Of a DNA stretch of 64,000 bases, positions 8,260-17,923 are shown one piece after another. A model generated the notes under the pieces. The model was given only the letters and a program-made list of their open reading frames with translations, had not been told where the DNA came from and searched no databases. How positions within the stretch are numbered: the stretch's first letter is position 1; every line of letters begins with the position of its first letter. The position numbers were made by a program, and so were the translations under genes. The DNA is from Chthonomonadales bacterium (GTDB lineage: Bacteria > Armatimonadota > Chthonomonadetes > Chthonomonadales > CAJBBX01): contig DAIDHP010000002.1 in NCBI GenBank assembly GCA_027459625.1, positions 145,279 through 209,278 on the forward strand, in the 5' to 3' direction.

Positions 8260-9417
8260 ATGGTCACCAATATTCCTCCCCATGGGGGAACGCTCATCAA
8301 CAGATGGGCTTCGACTGAGGAGAGAGATCGACTGACACAATCCACTGAAAACTATCCCGTGATTACCCTGAACGCCAAGGAGGTTACGGACCTGGAATTG
8401 ATCGCCGACGGCGCCGTTAGCCCTTTGACAGGGTTTATGTGCCGGAAAGATTACGAGTGCGTTGTTGAATCGATGCGTCTCGCCAACGGACTGCCTTGGA
8501 GCGTTCCGATCACTCTCTCCATCGAGCGCAAGTTATTGTCGTTACTTGAGAAAGTCGGTCAGGCGGTTTTAACGGATGTTAACGGCTCTCGCCTGGCAAT
8601 ATTGAAGATAGAGGATATCTATCCCTATGACAAATCCGCCGAGGCGCAAAATGTGTATCGCACCGATGATAAGGCTCATCCCGGAGTTGCTGATCTTTAT
8701 CGCCAGGGAGAGTTGCTGGTTGGGGGCGAGGTGACAATTCTGAACCTGCCGGGGCACGGTGAATTCGAGGAGTATTACCTCAAGCCCGCCCAAACGCGAA
8801 CTGTTTTTCGGGAGAGGGGATGGAGTACAATTGTGGGGTTTCAGACTAGGAACCCCATTCATCGCGCCCATGAATACCTTCAAAAATGCGCTTTGGAGAT
8901 AACGGATGGACTGTTAGTGCATCCTTTGGTGGGTGAGACAAAATCGGATGACATTCCCGCAAACGTGCGTATGCGGTGCTATGAAGTCCTTTTGCGTAAC
9001 TACTATCCGTTGGATAGAACGCTTCTGGCGGTCAATCCTGCGTCAATGCGCTACGCCGGGCCGCGAGAAGCGATATTCCACGCAATTATACGTAAAAACT
9101 ACGGGTGCACCCATTTTATCGTTGGCAGGGATCACGCCGGGGTTGGCAAATATTACGGGACCTACGACGCCCAGAAGATTTTCGATGAGTTCAATCCGGA
9201 TGAATTGGGTATCGTCCCATTGAAATTCGAACATAGCTTCTGGTGTAAAAAATGCGAAGGCATGGCGTCAGCCAAAACCTGCCCGCACGATGCGGAATCG
9301 CACGTTGCTCTTTCCGGAACCAAGGTGAGAGAGATGCTCCGCAACGGCGAGACACCCCCAATGGAGTTCACTCGTCCGGAGGTGGCTCAAATTCTTATCG
9401 AAGCGATGCGAGGGTAG
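8260..9417 (+). CDS. sat: Sulfate adenylyltransferase (ATP sulfurylase)
   Basis: A 385-residue homo-oligomeric-type ATP sulfurylase making APS and pyrophosphate from sulfate and ATP. The active-site motifs are '[13 protein letters not shown]' (QxRNPxHxxH) and '[14 protein letters not shown]' (GRDHAG). A C-x2-C...C-x2-H cluster ('[16 protein letters not shown]') near residue 335 would bind zinc, as in many prokaryotic Sat proteins. There is no APS kinase domain. APS reductase and kinase genes are not in the window, so whether it serves assimilation or dissimilation is open. A strong promoter precedes it and a terminator follows, so it is monocistronic. Confidence 0.96.
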   Translation: MVTNIPPHGGTLINRWASTEERDRLTQSTENYPVITLNAKEVTDLELIADGAVSPLTGFMCRKDYECVVESMRLANGLPWSVPITLSIERKLLSLLEKVGQAVLTDVNGSRLAILKIEDIYPYDKSAEAQNVYRTDDKAHPGVADLYRQGELLVGGEVTILNLPGHGEFEEYYLKPAQTRTVFRERGWSTIVGFQTRNPIHRAHEYLQKCALEITDGLLVHPLVGETKSDDIPANVRMRCYEVLLRNYYPLDRTLLAVNPASMRYAGPREAIFHAIIRKNYGCTHFIVGRDHAGVGKYYGTYDAQKIFDEFNPDELGIVPLKFEHSFWCKKCEGMASAKTCPHDAESHVALSGTKVREMLRNGETPPMEFTRPEVAQILIEAMRG

Positions 9418-9581
9418 GAATAACGCAGCACGAAAGCCCGGTGCATGCTTCCATGTGATAGCTTGTTTCGTCTTCGCTTCGGGGTTGTCCTATCGGAGAT
9501 TGTCATGTGGAATGGATTCACTCTGAAGGTCATTGAACCTTTATTTTAAACATAAGTCGTGTCAATCATAAACTTACGTTC

Positions 9582-9622
9582 GGGAGACGCTCATTGAAAA
9601 GAGAACGTCTCCCCGTTTATTT
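9582..9622 (+). terminator. Terminator downstream of sat
   Basis: GGGAGACG (9582-9589) pairs with CGTCTCCC (9606-9613), followed by the T-rich CGTTTATTTTA. It lies 165 nt past sat and 141 nt before thyX. I see no gene in 9418-9753. Confidence 0.7.
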
Positions 9623-9753
9623 TATGCTATCGTAATAAGGATAATTGTAATGCGAACTTACGGGTGTTTTCTCCGGAACTTGCACCCTTGACGGCAGCCA
9701 GGAAGCGAAACATGAAGGACTATATGAATGAGCATCCGGAATGGAGTTTTATC

Positions 9754-10689
9754 ATGACCACGGAAGAAAAATCGAATGAAGCCGCGCCTCCCGAGGCGTT
9801 GAAACATTCGGTGAAATTTACATCATTGAATTATCCCTACCTGCCCTCCCATCCCCTGTGCACAGGGAGTGGCACACCGTATTTGACTTGTCCGGGGGTG
9901 CATCTCATCTCCAAGCCTTCCACGGATTTGGAGAGTCTCCGCGACTTCCTCGCGGGTTATGGCGAAGGTCTTCATTTCTTGCAATATCTTGACGATGAAA
10001 ATATCAATGACGCCACCCAGCTTTGCAAGTTGGCTGGGCAGCTCTGTTACATGAGCTTCGCGCCTCGTCGCACGAAGAACAGCGAAGCGGGTCGATATTT
10101 TGAAAATATAAAGCAATCAGGGCACGGGTCCGTTCTGGAACACGCCAATTTCTCCTTTCTGTTCTACGGCGTCTCCCGCAGCTTGACTCATGAGCTAGTG
10201 AGACATAGAGCCGGTTTCGCCTTTAGCCAGGTGAGCCAGAGATACTGCTCCGGCAAGGTGGTGCGTTTCGTGGAGCGTCCCGAGTATTCACACGATCCCG
10301 AATTGCACTCCCTGTTCCTTCAGCGAATAGATCGGTCGGCTAAGGAGTATGATGAATTGGCGGAGAATCTACTTCGTAAACAAAAATCCGGTTCCGATAT
10401 CCTTTCCGCGGAGGCGAAAACCGATTTGCGGAAAAAGGTGCAACAGGCGGCGCGCTCCGTATTGCCGAATGAGACGGAGGCTCCCATCGTAGTGACCGCC
10501 AATGCGAGAGCGTGGAGGCATTTCATAGAGATGAGGGCGAACCAGCACGCCGAAACAGAGATCAGGGAGCTTGCGTTCAGGGTTTATTTGTGCCTCAATG
10601 CAACGGAGCCAATCCTTTTCGAGGACTACAAGACAGTATGTCTGCCGGACGGGACGTATGCGGTGGACACTCCGTACAGCAAGGTGTGA
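9754..10689 (+). CDS. thyX: FAD-dependent thymidylate synthase
   Basis: A 311-residue ThyX, a flavin enzyme converting dUMP to dTMP with methylenetetrahydrofolate. The signature is 'RHRAGFAFSQVSQRY', the ThyX motif with one more residue between RHR and SQR than the usual RHRx7SxR. 'GHGSVLEHANFSFLF' and 'RANQHAETEIRELA' are the FAD/dUMP-binding segments. The protein is longer than the usual 220-250 residues through an N-terminal extension (to about residue 80). ATG 9754 (GGAG 8 nt upstream) is favoured; ATG 9724 with AAGGA is a real alternative, and the frame opens at 9664. Its presence implies dTMP synthesis without ThyA, though thyA could be elsewhere. Confidence 0.93.
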   Translation: MTTEEKSNEAAPPEALKHSVKFTSLNYPYLPSHPLCTGSGTPYLTCPGVHLISKPSTDLESLRDFLAGYGEGLHFLQYLDDENINDATQLCKLAGQLCYMSFAPRRTKNSEAGRYFENIKQSGHGSVLEHANFSFLFYGVSRSLTHELVRHRAGFAFSQVSQRYCSGKVVRFVERPEYSHDPELHSLFLQRIDRSAKEYDELAENLLRKQKSGSDILSAEAKTDLRKKVQQAARSVLPNETEAPIVVTANARAWRHFIEMRANQHAETEIRELAFRVYLCLNATEPILFEDYKTVCLPDGTYAVDTPYSKV

Positions 10690-10752
10690 GCGGTGGTGGC
10701 TTACCTTTTGATGACGAGATATTCAAAAGAATGACGCGCTAAAACGATAGCG

Positions 10753-12024
10753 ATGAAAGTAAAATATAAAACGCCTTATTTTACTTTGGAGCGCGAATTG
10801 GACATTAGGGATTTTAAGGCGGGCGCTTATAGAAACGGTTACCAGTACCGCTATTATATGCCCAAAAAAATCAACCATCCCTTTACGTGGAACGACGACA
10901 CCATCAACGCTCTTTTAGAAAAGGCGTCATTGAAGCTTGGTGAATTGAACGCATATGCTCGTCTGGTGCCTGATACGGATATGTTCATTCAGATGCATAC
11001 AATGAACGAGGCGGTATTATCGAGCCGTATAGAGGGAACTCAAACCGACATCGAACAGGCTATGGCACAGGAAAACGTAATTGATCCTGAAAAACGTGAC
11101 GATTGGCATGAAGTGCGGAATTATGTAATCGCTATGAATCAAGCAATTGAAGGTTTGAAAAGCCTTCCCCTATGCAATCGATTAATTCGACAAACTCATC
11201 AAACATTGCTTTCAAGTACACGTGGCGAACATAAAAATCCAGGAGAATTCAGGAAATCCCAAAATTGGTTGGGTGGCGCATCCCTTGCTGATGCGATGTT
11301 TATACCGCCCATTCATACGGAATTACCGGACTTGTTGTCTGATTTGGAAAAGTTTCTCAATAACTTCGAAATACGAATCCCTCATTTGGTGCGCATCGCC
11401 ATAGCACATTATCAGTTCGAAACGATTCACCCTTTTCTGGACGGAAACGGTAGAATTGGACGGTTGATGATTACTTTGTATCTCGTTGCTAACGGCGTTC
11501 TTGACAAACCATTACTATATCTATTAGATTTTTTTGAAAAACATAAAACGCTGTATTATCAGGTAATTGCAAAATTCGCTTTTCAGGTATTTCGCCGAGC
11601 ATGAAATGAGCGATATTAGCCTCATTTTCTGAATTTTGCAATTACCTCTTATGATAACCTGACATTTGTCAGAACGAAAAATGATCTCGGGCAGTGGGTC
11701 AAGTTTTTTCTGATTGGGGTGTTTGAGACCGGGGACAAAGCATCTTCCACACTGCAAAAGATAATTGAGTTGAAGGAGCGTCAGGAAAGGGAGATCATAA
11801 TCCCAATGGGTAGGCGTTCCCGGCAGGCTCTCGCGCTGTACCATGAGCTTTTCAAATCTCCGGTTATGACTAGCAAGGAAGTTCAAGCCGTGACCGTCCT
11901 CTCCCCTAAGGCAGTGAATGATCTCATCAATGTATTCCTGGAAAAGGGAATTTTGCGGGAAAGCACGGGGTATCAGCGAAACCGCATATTCGTTTTCAAC
12001 GAGTATGTAAAGCTATTCCTATGA
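10753..12024 (+). pseudogene. Fic-family AMPylase gene split by a mobile repeat
   Basis: The first 269 codons encode a class II Fic protein: an N-terminal Fic domain, the inhibitory helix motif 'SSRIEG', and the catalytic loop 'HPFLDGNGRIGR' with all key residues. At 'KTLYY' the frame enters the 88-89 bp repeat and stops at TGA 11602-11604. Past the repeat the same frame resumes with 'DNLTFVRTKNDLGQW' and a winged-helix C-terminus ending in 'YVKLFL'. Removing 93 bp (repeat plus one TTAT) restores a continuous family sequence of about 392 residues. The truncated protein keeps the active site, so residual or deregulated activity is possible. The locus is treated as a pseudogene. Intact homologues AMPylate or self-modify proteins. 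No antitoxin gene is visible. Confidence 0.88.
11560..11648 (-). mobile_element. 89-bp inverted-repeat element inside fic
   Basis: In reverse orientation it matches the copy at 45198-45285 at all 88 positions and the copy at 26072 at all but one. The terminal inverted repeats are AGGTAATTGCAAAATTC / GAATTTTGCAATTACCT. TTAT occurs directly on both sides (11556-11559 and 11649-11652), a probable target-site duplication. It has no coding capacity, so it is non-autonomous (MITE-like). Confidence 0.85.
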
Positions 12025-12150
12025 AGCTTGGGTTTGTAAATTCAGAACCGTTTCTCAATCTCTCTCTTCCACAGATAAGTATCGCTGAAATGCTGGTAAA
12101 CCTTGGGAAGAGTTAGATAAAGGCTCTATATTATCGAAGTCGATTATCAT

Positions 12151-12179
12151 CCCGCCGACTTTCTCGTTATCCCGGCGGG
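12151..12179. other. GC-rich hairpin between fic and guaB
   Basis: A 7-bp perfect stem CCCGCCG (12151-12157) / CGGCGGG (12173-12179) without a clean T-tract. It could be a weak terminator for the fic region. It sits 13 nt before the guaB -35. Confidence 0.35.
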
Positions 12180-12191
12180 CGCCACATTTTC

Positions 12192-12221
12192 TTGACTATT
12201 TTGAGGGCGGCTCGGTATAAT
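12192..12221 (+). promoter_or_regulatory. Sigma-70 promoter of guaB
   Basis: TTGACT (12192-12197), an 18-nt spacer, TATAAT (12216-12221). The transcript would start about 28 nt before the guaB ATG. Confidence 0.75.
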
Positions 12222-12256
12222 AAAAGCTTACAGGTATTTTAAGATTGGGGGTAATT

Positions 12257-13750
12257 ATGCCGGAAACGGAGTTAGTCTGGAAAGAGGGGTTGAGCTTCGA
12301 TGACGTTCTATTAGCGCCATTAGGAACCGATGTGACGCCCAAGGAAGTGGATACCAGAACCATCATCGCGCGAGACATAGAACTTTACATTCCCATACTC
12401 TCCTCTCCTATGGACAGAGTGACGGAGTCTCGGATGGCGATCGCATTGGCGCGAGAGGGTGGGATCGGCGTCATTCACCGCAATATGTCCGTGCAGCGAC
12501 AGGTAGCCGAGGTGGACAAAGTGAAAAGGTCCGAACATGGCATTATCGTGGACCCAATTTCGCTCTCCCCGGATAAGACGATCCAGGACGCCTTGAAATT
12601 AATGGAGCGCTATCATATCTCCGGGGTGCCCATAACCGATGAGGAAAACCACCTTGTCGGAATCCTCACAAACCGCGACATCCGTTTTGAAACCAATCTC
12701 CAACGCAGCGTATCCGAATTGATGACTCCCAAGCCAAAGCTAATCACCACGTCGATGGGCGCCACTTTGGAACAAGCCCAGGATATCCTTCAGGAGCATC
12801 GCATAGAGAAACTTCCCATTGTCGACAACGATTTCAAATTGCTAGGTCTCATCACCATCAAGGATATTCAGAAAGTCAGGGAGTATCCAAACGCAACCAA
12901 GGACAGCAGGGGACGGTTGAGAGTTGGTGCGGCGATAGGTCCTTTGCGCGATCCGGTGGGTAGAGTGGCGGCTTTAGCGGAGGCTGGAGCGGACCTGATT
13001 GTGGTTGACGCCGCGCACGGGCAGGCCAAGGGAGTGATAGAGGCGGTAAAAGCCGTGAAGCAAGCTTTTCCCGAGATGCCGGTGATAGCCGGAAATGTGG
13101 CGACGGAGGACGGCGCCATCGCACTCGCGGAGGCTGGCGCGGATGCCATCAGGGTTGGATTGGGCGCGGGCAGTATCTGCACCACTCGGATCGTATCCGG
13201 AGTGGGTGTGCCTCAGCTAACCGCCGTTGCGGACTGCTCCAGGGCGGCTAAAAAATACGGACTGCCGGTCATCGCCGATGGCGGCATTCGTTTTTCCGGA
13301 GACGCCACCAAGGCGCTGGCGGCTGGCGCGGCGGCGATTATGGTGGGGAACATGCTTGCGGGTACCGAGGAGGCGCCCGGCGAGGTGATTCTCTATCAAG
13401 GCCGCTCCTACAAGGACTATCGAGGCATGGGGTCCGAAGCGGCTATGAAAGAGGGTTCCAGTGATCGTTACGGTCAGGATCCAAATGCTCGTTTCGTTCC
13501 GGAGGGGATCGAGGGCAGAGTGCCATACAAGGGCGCCCTCGCGGATACGATTCACCAATTGGTTGGAGGTATCCGATCCGGAATGGGATACTTAGGAGCG
13601 CATACCATGGAGGAGTTGCGTCAAAAGGCGAAGTTTATCCGCATAACCGGCGCAAGCTTGAAGGAAAGCCATGTGCACGATGTGTGGATCACCAAAGAGC
13701 CGCCGAACTATTCCTATGAGTACCCCAACGGCGAGCGAAGCATGGATTAA
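12257..13750 (+). CDS. guaB: IMP dehydrogenase
   Basis: A 497-residue IMP dehydrogenase, the NAD-dependent committed step from IMP to XMP in GTP synthesis. The N-terminal barrel starts '[12 protein letters not shown]'. Two CBS domains (about residues 95-210) are inserted. The catalytic Cys is in '[11 protein letters not shown]', the IMP phosphate loop in '[12 protein letters not shown]', and the mobile flap includes '[10 protein letters not shown]' and 'EGRVPYKG'. ATG 12257 follows GGGGG at good spacing; a TTG at 12245 is in frame but has no ribosome-binding site. Full length, own promoter. Confidence 0.97.
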   Translation: MPETELVWKEGLSFDDVLLAPLGTDVTPKEVDTRTIIARDIELYIPILSSPMDRVTESRMAIALAREGGIGVIHRNMSVQRQVAEVDKVKRSEHGIIVDPISLSPDKTIQDALKLMERYHISGVPITDEENHLVGILTNRDIRFETNLQRSVSELMTPKPKLITTSMGATLEQAQDILQEHRIEKLPIVDNDFKLLGLITIKDIQKVREYPNATKDSRGRLRVGAAIGPLRDPVGRVAALAEAGADLIVVDAAHGQAKGVIEAVKAVKQAFPEMPVIAGNVATEDGAIALAEAGADAIRVGLGAGSICTTRIVSGVGVPQLTAVADCSRAAKKYGLPVIADGGIRFSGDATKALAAGAAAIMVGNMLAGTEEAPGEVILYQGRSYKDYRGMGSEAAMKEGSSDRYGQDPNARFVPEGIEGRVPYKGALADTIHQLVGGIRSGMGYLGAHTMEELRQKAKFIRITGASLKESHVHDVWITKEPPNYSYEYPNGERSMD

Positions 13751-13781
13751 ACTGGGATAATCGCTTGGTACCATTCAAGCG

Positions 13782-13858
13782 AGGATATTGCAAAATTCGG
13801 AACATGAAAAGGTGGATGCGCATTTGAATGTCTGAAACACGGATTTTACAATCGCCTG
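13782..13858. repeat. Degenerate copy of the inverted-repeat element
   Basis: It begins AGGATATTGCAAAATTCGG and ends GGATTTTACAATCGCCTG, aligning end to end with the intact element, but is 77 bp long. It lies between guaB and the DinB gene. The rest of 13751-13996 shows nothing else. Confidence 0.6.
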
Positions 13859-13996
13859 CAAAGATAAATGGACGTTTGCAACCTTAAATGCCGTATTTCG
13901 CCATAGAAGGAATAAATCATCGGAAGGGCGAGGACGGTGCGATATTTTTCTCTCTCGGGACGAGTCTAATATCAAGGAAGTGGGAGGAGCATTGGA

Positions 13997-14467
13997 ATGG
14001 TTCAAGTGAATGAAATCGCAAGAGCTTTAACACTGGAAGCGGCAAACACGTTAATCAGGACCTTGAAGGCAATGCCTCAGGAGAAGATTGAATGGAAACC
14101 GCAGGAGCATGGCAGGTGCGCCTTGGAGCAGATTGTGGAGTGCGGCAGAACGAATATGCTTGTAGCCCAAATCCTCAACGAGCATGGAATGCCTCCGCTG
14201 GATCCGGAGGACATACGCCAGGCGCATATGCGTTACGATTCGCTCCCCAAGGCGATCACGGCGTTGAAGGATGGCACGCAATCGCTATTGGATGCTATTG
14301 AATCGTTCTCCGACAGGTATTTGAATGACGAGGTGACGATGCCCTTCGGAGGGGGAACCACCAAGAAATACTACGAGATCATGTTTATGCCCTACTGGAA
14401 TATGACCTACCACCTTGGACAAATCAATTATATTCAGACCCTTTACGGCGACAAAGAGATGCACTGA
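13997..14467 (+). CDS. DinB-superfamily protein
   Basis: A 156-residue four-helix-bundle protein of the DinB/YfiT class, usually metal-dependent thiol-related enzymes or damage-inducible proteins of unknown substrate. The C-terminal 'YWNMTYHLGQINYIQTLYGD' has the His-x3-Gln metal and packing signature, and the first helix pairs with it. The ribosome-binding site is GGAGGAG before the ATG. The TPR gene follows directly, so the two are probably one transcript. Confidence 0.82.
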   Translation: MVQVNEIARALTLEAANTLIRTLKAMPQEKIEWKPQEHGRCALEQIVECGRTNMLVAQILNEHGMPPLDPEDIRQAHMRYDSLPKAITALKDGTQSLLDAIESFSDRYLNDEVTMPFGGGTTKKYYEIMFMPYWNMTYHLGQINYIQTLYGDKEMH

Positions 14468-14530
14468 ATGCGTATTGGAGGATTGAATCTTATTTCTTAT
14501 GGATATATCGCACGGAGAGAGGGGTGTGAA

Positions 14531-15133
14531 GTGTATTCCCGAATAGGTCTAATCGCTCTTGTTTTTTTGTCAACGCTCCTGTGTATGCCGAAAATCGGCA
14601 TGACCGCAGATCAACCTGACGCCGTAGCGAATGGAATTTGCATGCGCGCTTTGAATATGATCTATGAACAAACGGATGCTCATTTCCACAAAGGGGAATA
14701 CAACCATATAATCAATCTTTGTCGGATAGATGTACAAGGGGATCCCCACAATCTTGACTCCTATGCTAACTCATCCTGGCTTCTTTGGTCTATGGACAGG
14801 GACAAGGAGGCCGTGGAGTTTCTGCTCCAAGGGGTGAAAGCGAATCCGAACACCTACTACATGTATGACGAACTTGGGAGCTATTATTACTTCCGTCGCA
14901 AGGATTACGCCAAATCCATTAGCTATTACGAACAGGCTTCCGCGTGCAAGGATTGCCCCGCATTAACGCTGCATATGCTTGCTCATGCGTTCCAGAAAAA
15001 CGGACAGCTTCAAGAAGCGAAGAGCACGTGGGAGCGAGTGCTTGCCATGAAGAACGATCCCAACCACGACATCGCCAAGCACAATCTCCAGGAGGTTGAG
15101 CAGTTGCTGGCGAAACAAAACCGTGTGAACTAA
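14531..15133 (+). CDS. Exported TPR protein
   Basis: A 200-residue secreted or periplasmic protein. The GTG start at 14531 (AGAGGGG upstream) gives a clean signal peptide, 'VYSRIGLIALVFLSTLLCM' then TADQ. The earlier in-frame ATG at 14468 overlaps the DinB stop and would bury the signal. Three to four tetratricopeptide units follow, e.g. 'LYSY'-type helices in 'ELGSYYYFRRKDYAKSISYY' and 'LAHAFQKNGQLQEAKSTW'. Such proteins are scaffolds; the partner is unknown. Confidence 0.8.
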   Translation: MYSRIGLIALVFLSTLLCMPKIGMTADQPDAVANGICMRALNMIYEQTDAHFHKGEYNHIINLCRIDVQGDPHNLDSYANSSWLLWSMDRDKEAVEFLLQGVKANPNTYYMYDELGSYYYFRRKDYAKSISYYEQASACKDCPALTLHMLAHAFQKNGQLQEAKSTWERVLAMKNDPNHDIAKHNLQEVEQLLAKQNRVN

Positions 15134-15201
15134 GCGATTCGGCGATCTCCTATAAAATAGGAATATGAAATAGGAAAAAGAATAAAAACGAGGATGAGAA
15201 T

Positions 15202-15495
15202 TTGTTAGCTTTGCTCCAGCTTTTCAACATATTTTTAACTGTCTTAACATATTTTATTATGGTGGAGGTGATTATTTCATGGGCGATGATGTTTGGGGCA
15301 AGAGGGCTTAATTATTCTCATCCCATCGTCCGCTTCGTGCATTCCATTACGGACCCAGTTTTGGCCCCTTTTCGCATGATCCTTCCGCCATCACGACTTA
15401 ACGGATTGGATATCTCTCCAATTCTTGCCTTTATATGCATCTGGCTCCTGCAAGGATTTATTTCTCAGATGGTGCAAAACGCGATGTTTCATTGA
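15202..15495 (+). CDS. YggT family membrane protein
   Basis: A 97-residue integral membrane protein with two hydrophobic segments around the 'TDPVLAPFRMILPP' loop, the YggT signature. The family is linked to membrane, septation or osmotic functions but is not biochemically defined. The start is TTG with GAGG upstream. It is followed closely by the CPBP protease and DUF167 genes; YggT and DUF167 (YggU) are neighbours in many bacteria, which supports a single operon here. Confidence 0.88.
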   Translation: MLALLQLFNIFLTVLTYFIMVEVIISWAMMFGARGLNYSHPIVRFVHSITDPVLAPFRMILPPSRLNGLDISPILAFICIWLLQGFISQMVQNAMFH

Positions 15496-15519
15496 AAATC
15501 TCTCTCTTAGGTTCCTCAA

Positions 15520-16977
15520 GTGCTTGATGAAACCACCCACAATTTCAGCCCAAAAAATGGTTCGCTTGGATGGCAAGGAATCATTGTGGCATTACTGGTA
15601 TTGCTGTTGATAATATCCACGTATGCCTCTATGCGCCGTCAAACGGTTAAAAAGGCGGACGCCCAATCCAAGTTGCTTTTGAAAAGCATCATCGTGAGTA
15701 AACAGGCTTTTTTCTTCTCCATGCTGATCCCGAAATCCATTTCCGTGCAGCAAAAGACCACCGTTGCTCATGATGCATTCAAGACACTCAAAACGTTCGC
15801 GCAGAATACCGGAGATCCTGAAAAATGGCTGGAGCTCTCTTTGCTGCAATACTATTTGAGAGATTCCGGTTGGAAAGCCTCCTTGAGTAATATCGGGGAG
15901 TCCCCATCCATGCGTGGATTGAACGCAACCGCCTGGCAAGGTATTCTTCAGAATAAGAAGCTACCCGCAGGGCTTACGTTGAGCGCCTCCGTCGGAATCG
16001 TACAAGGGATGAAACTGGGTTGGTACAGGCATTTGGCGTTGTCGGCCATTTACAATGCCGGGTCGGAGCCCGTCAATGCGCGCGATGAGATGAAGGCGGC
16101 GATGGTTTCGGTGATACTTATGATCGGAATCATATTTCTCGCGTATGGAGGCGGCTTTATTGGTTTCGCTCTATTGGTGGCGTTAATCATATCGATCCAC
16201 TTGCACAAGCAGAATCCCGACAAGCCGCTCCCCTCCATTCTGACGCCTTATCCGCCGGAACCCTTGGACCGCAAAAAGGGAGACCTGCTGTATTCGATCT
16301 TCATCATATATCTGCTCTCTTTTCTTTTACTGAAATATGTCGGGGAGTTGTTGGTTCTCAAACTTCCTGCCGCCGATCGGGTGATATCCAATCCCATTGA
16401 TCTTACACTTGCTTTGACGCTCACCTTGCTCTCCGGATTGATTCCCGTCTTTTTCCTTGTCATTTTTGGAAGAAGGGTGGGATTGAAAGCTTCCGACCTT
16501 GGATATCGCAGAGGACGGTTAGGCATGGACATACTATGGGGCGTCGGCGGGTATTTGATGTCTTTGCCTCTTGTCCTGTTTGTTTCACTGATTTCCGCCG
16601 CTATTTTCAGACATGTAAGCACCCCGAGCAATCCCGCCATCCTTGCATTCACCGATTCCACGTCATCCTTTCTGAAGGTTTTTATGTTCCTGGAGGCTGC
16701 GCTGATAGCTCCGTTCGCAGAGGAGACAATGTTTCGCGCCGTCTTTTTCCGAGGGCTCTCCTCTCGCATGAAAGTGTTGCCGGCGATGCTGTTTGCATGC
16801 CTGGTCTTTGCGATCTTGCATCCGCAACTGCCGCTCGGGTTCGCCGCCATATTTGTGATAGGGTTCACGCTTAACGCCCTGTTTTATTTCCGCGGCTCCA
16901 TCGCAGCAGATATTACAGCGCACGCACTGAATAACAGCTTCATTCTCATGTTTCTCTTCCTTTTACTTGGGAGATAG
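15520..16977 (+). CDS. CPBP-family intramembrane protease
   Basis: A 485-residue polytopic membrane protein. The C-terminal ABI/CPBP domain has motif 1 'APFAEETMFRAVFFRGL' (EExxxR with the catalytic Glu pair), motif 2 in 'ILHPQLP' (His), and motif 3 'HALNNSF' (HxxxN). The N-terminal half, before the core domain, is a membrane anchor plus an extracytoplasmic segment of unknown fold (residues about 45-190). The family includes CAAX prenyl proteases and bacteriocin-immunity proteins; the substrate here is unknown. GTG start, 24 nt after the YggT gene. Confidence 0.88.
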   Translation: MLDETTHNFSPKNGSLGWQGIIVALLVLLLIISTYASMRRQTVKKADAQSKLLLKSIIVSKQAFFFSMLIPKSISVQQKTTVAHDAFKTLKTFAQNTGDPEKWLELSLLQYYLRDSGWKASLSNIGESPSMRGLNATAWQGILQNKKLPAGLTLSASVGIVQGMKLGWYRHLALSAIYNAGSEPVNARDEMKAAMVSVILMIGIIFLAYGGGFIGFALLVALIISIHLHKQNPDKPLPSILTPYPPEPLDRKKGDLLYSIFIIYLLSFLLLKYVGELLVLKLPAADRVISNPIDLTLALTLTLLSGLIPVFFLVIFGRRVGLKASDLGYRRGRLGMDILWGVGGYLMSLPLVLFVSLISAAIFRHVSTPSNPAILAFTDSTSSFLKVFMFLEAALIAPFAEETMFRAVFFRGLSSRMKVLPAMLFACLVFAILHPQLPLGFAAIFVIGFTLNALFYFRGSIAADITAHALNNSFILMFLFLLLGR

Positions 16978-16980
16978 ATT

Positions 16981-17262
16981 ATGAGCGTCTCTTTGATTGT
17001 TCATCTGAATCCCCGGTCGTCCGCCAATCGTATCAAGGCGTGGGAAAACGGGCGGTTATTGGTGAGCGTCACCGCTCCACCCGTGGACGGCGCCGCGAAC
17101 AAGGCGCTTGCGGAATTTCTCTCCTCCTCGTTGGGCTTCAGAAAATCGGATTTGCGCATTCTCAGCGGTGAAACTAGCCGTACGAAGAGAATTTCGATTG
17201 ATAATGTCGAGGAGGCGGATGTTATGAATCGTATTAAAGAAGCTATTGAGAGATCCAGATGA
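16981..17262 (+). CDS. DUF167 (YggU/UPF0235) protein
   Basis: A 93-residue cytoplasmic protein with the family core 'VHLNPRSSANRIKAW', 'VTAPPVDGAANKALAEFL' and 'ILSGETSRTKRISI'. The function is unknown. It starts 3 nt after the protease stop and overlaps the next gene by 4 nt (ATGA), so it is translationally coupled in the YggT operon. Confidence 0.92.
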   Translation: MSVSLIVHLNPRSSANRIKAWENGRLLVSVTAPPVDGAANKALAEFLSSSLGFRKSDLRILSGETSRTKRISIDNVEEADVMNRIKEAIERSR

Positions 17263-17615
17263 TTTCTATTTCGTTCAATTCCTTCGCTTTGCTCGGCCCT
17301 AATATCATTGTGCTGTTGGCGCTGGCGATTGCGATACTTTTTTTCGCTCCGGGATTGCTTGGACCGATAGGGCGAATCCTCGGATTGACGATTGGATTCT
17401 CGCTCCGGAAAAAAGGATTATTATGCGGGAACGCGAAAAAGCCTGCGGAGCGGGCGAAGGATAACATCAAGGGATTGGACCAACCCGGAAAACAGCGTGC
17501 GATACCGAAAGATGCGCCATCTCTTGGGAGAATGGGTGTTCCTGCATGGGGTATCATTCTGCTTGCCGTCGGGGTGGTAACTATGCTATTATGGTACTTA
17601 ATGCATTCCAATTAA
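17259..17615 (+). CDS. Small membrane protein with a TatA-like N-terminus
   Basis: 118 residues. The N-terminus 'LLGPNIIVLLALAIAILFFAP' followed by 'GLLGPIGRILGLTIG' resembles the TatA/TatE pattern: a membrane helix ending in F-x-P, then an amphipathic helix with 'IGR.LG'. A basic linker (about residues 50-90) and a second helix 'WGIILLAVGVVTMLLWYLM' follow, which TatA lacks. I do not recognise the family. It could be a diverged Tat component or an unrelated bitopic protein. It overlaps DUF167 by 4 nt. Confidence 0.7.
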   Translation: MISISFNSFALLGPNIIVLLALAIAILFFAPGLLGPIGRILGLTIGFSLRKKGLLCGNAKKPAERAKDNIKGLDQPGKQRAIPKDAPSLGRMGVPAWGIILLAVGVVTMLLWYLMHSN

Positions 17616-17683
17616 GAAGACAATTACCGGGGCGATTTGGAAGATATTGTCTTTGCGCCCTTGATAGATAGGAGTTTTGCAGC

Positions 17684-17923
17684 ATGCCTCAGGTGAAAGT
17701 ATACGTCACATTGAAACCAACCCTTTTGGATGCCCAGGGCAGAGTGGTGCAAAAGGCGCTAAATTCCCTGGGTTATTCCAATGTGGAGCAAGTGCGTATT
17801 GGGAAGTACTTGGAACTGGATTTATCCGAGGATGGCGATGTATCCGAGCAGATCAAGGAGATGTGCGATAAGCTTCTCGCCAATCCCATAATCGAAAACT
17901 ATCGCTACGAGGTGATTAAGTGA
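17684..17923 (+). CDS. purS: Phosphoribosylformylglycinamidine synthase subunit PurS
   Basis: A 79-residue PurS, the small subunit bridging PurQ and PurL in three-part FGAM synthases. '[21 protein letters not shown]' and '[11 protein letters not shown]' are family blocks. GTGA overlap with purQ. purL is not in the window. Confidence 0.95.
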   Translation: MPQVKVYVTLKPTLLDAQGRVVQKALNSLGYSNVEQVRIGKYLELDLSEDGDVSEQIKEMCDKLLANPIIENYRYEVIK

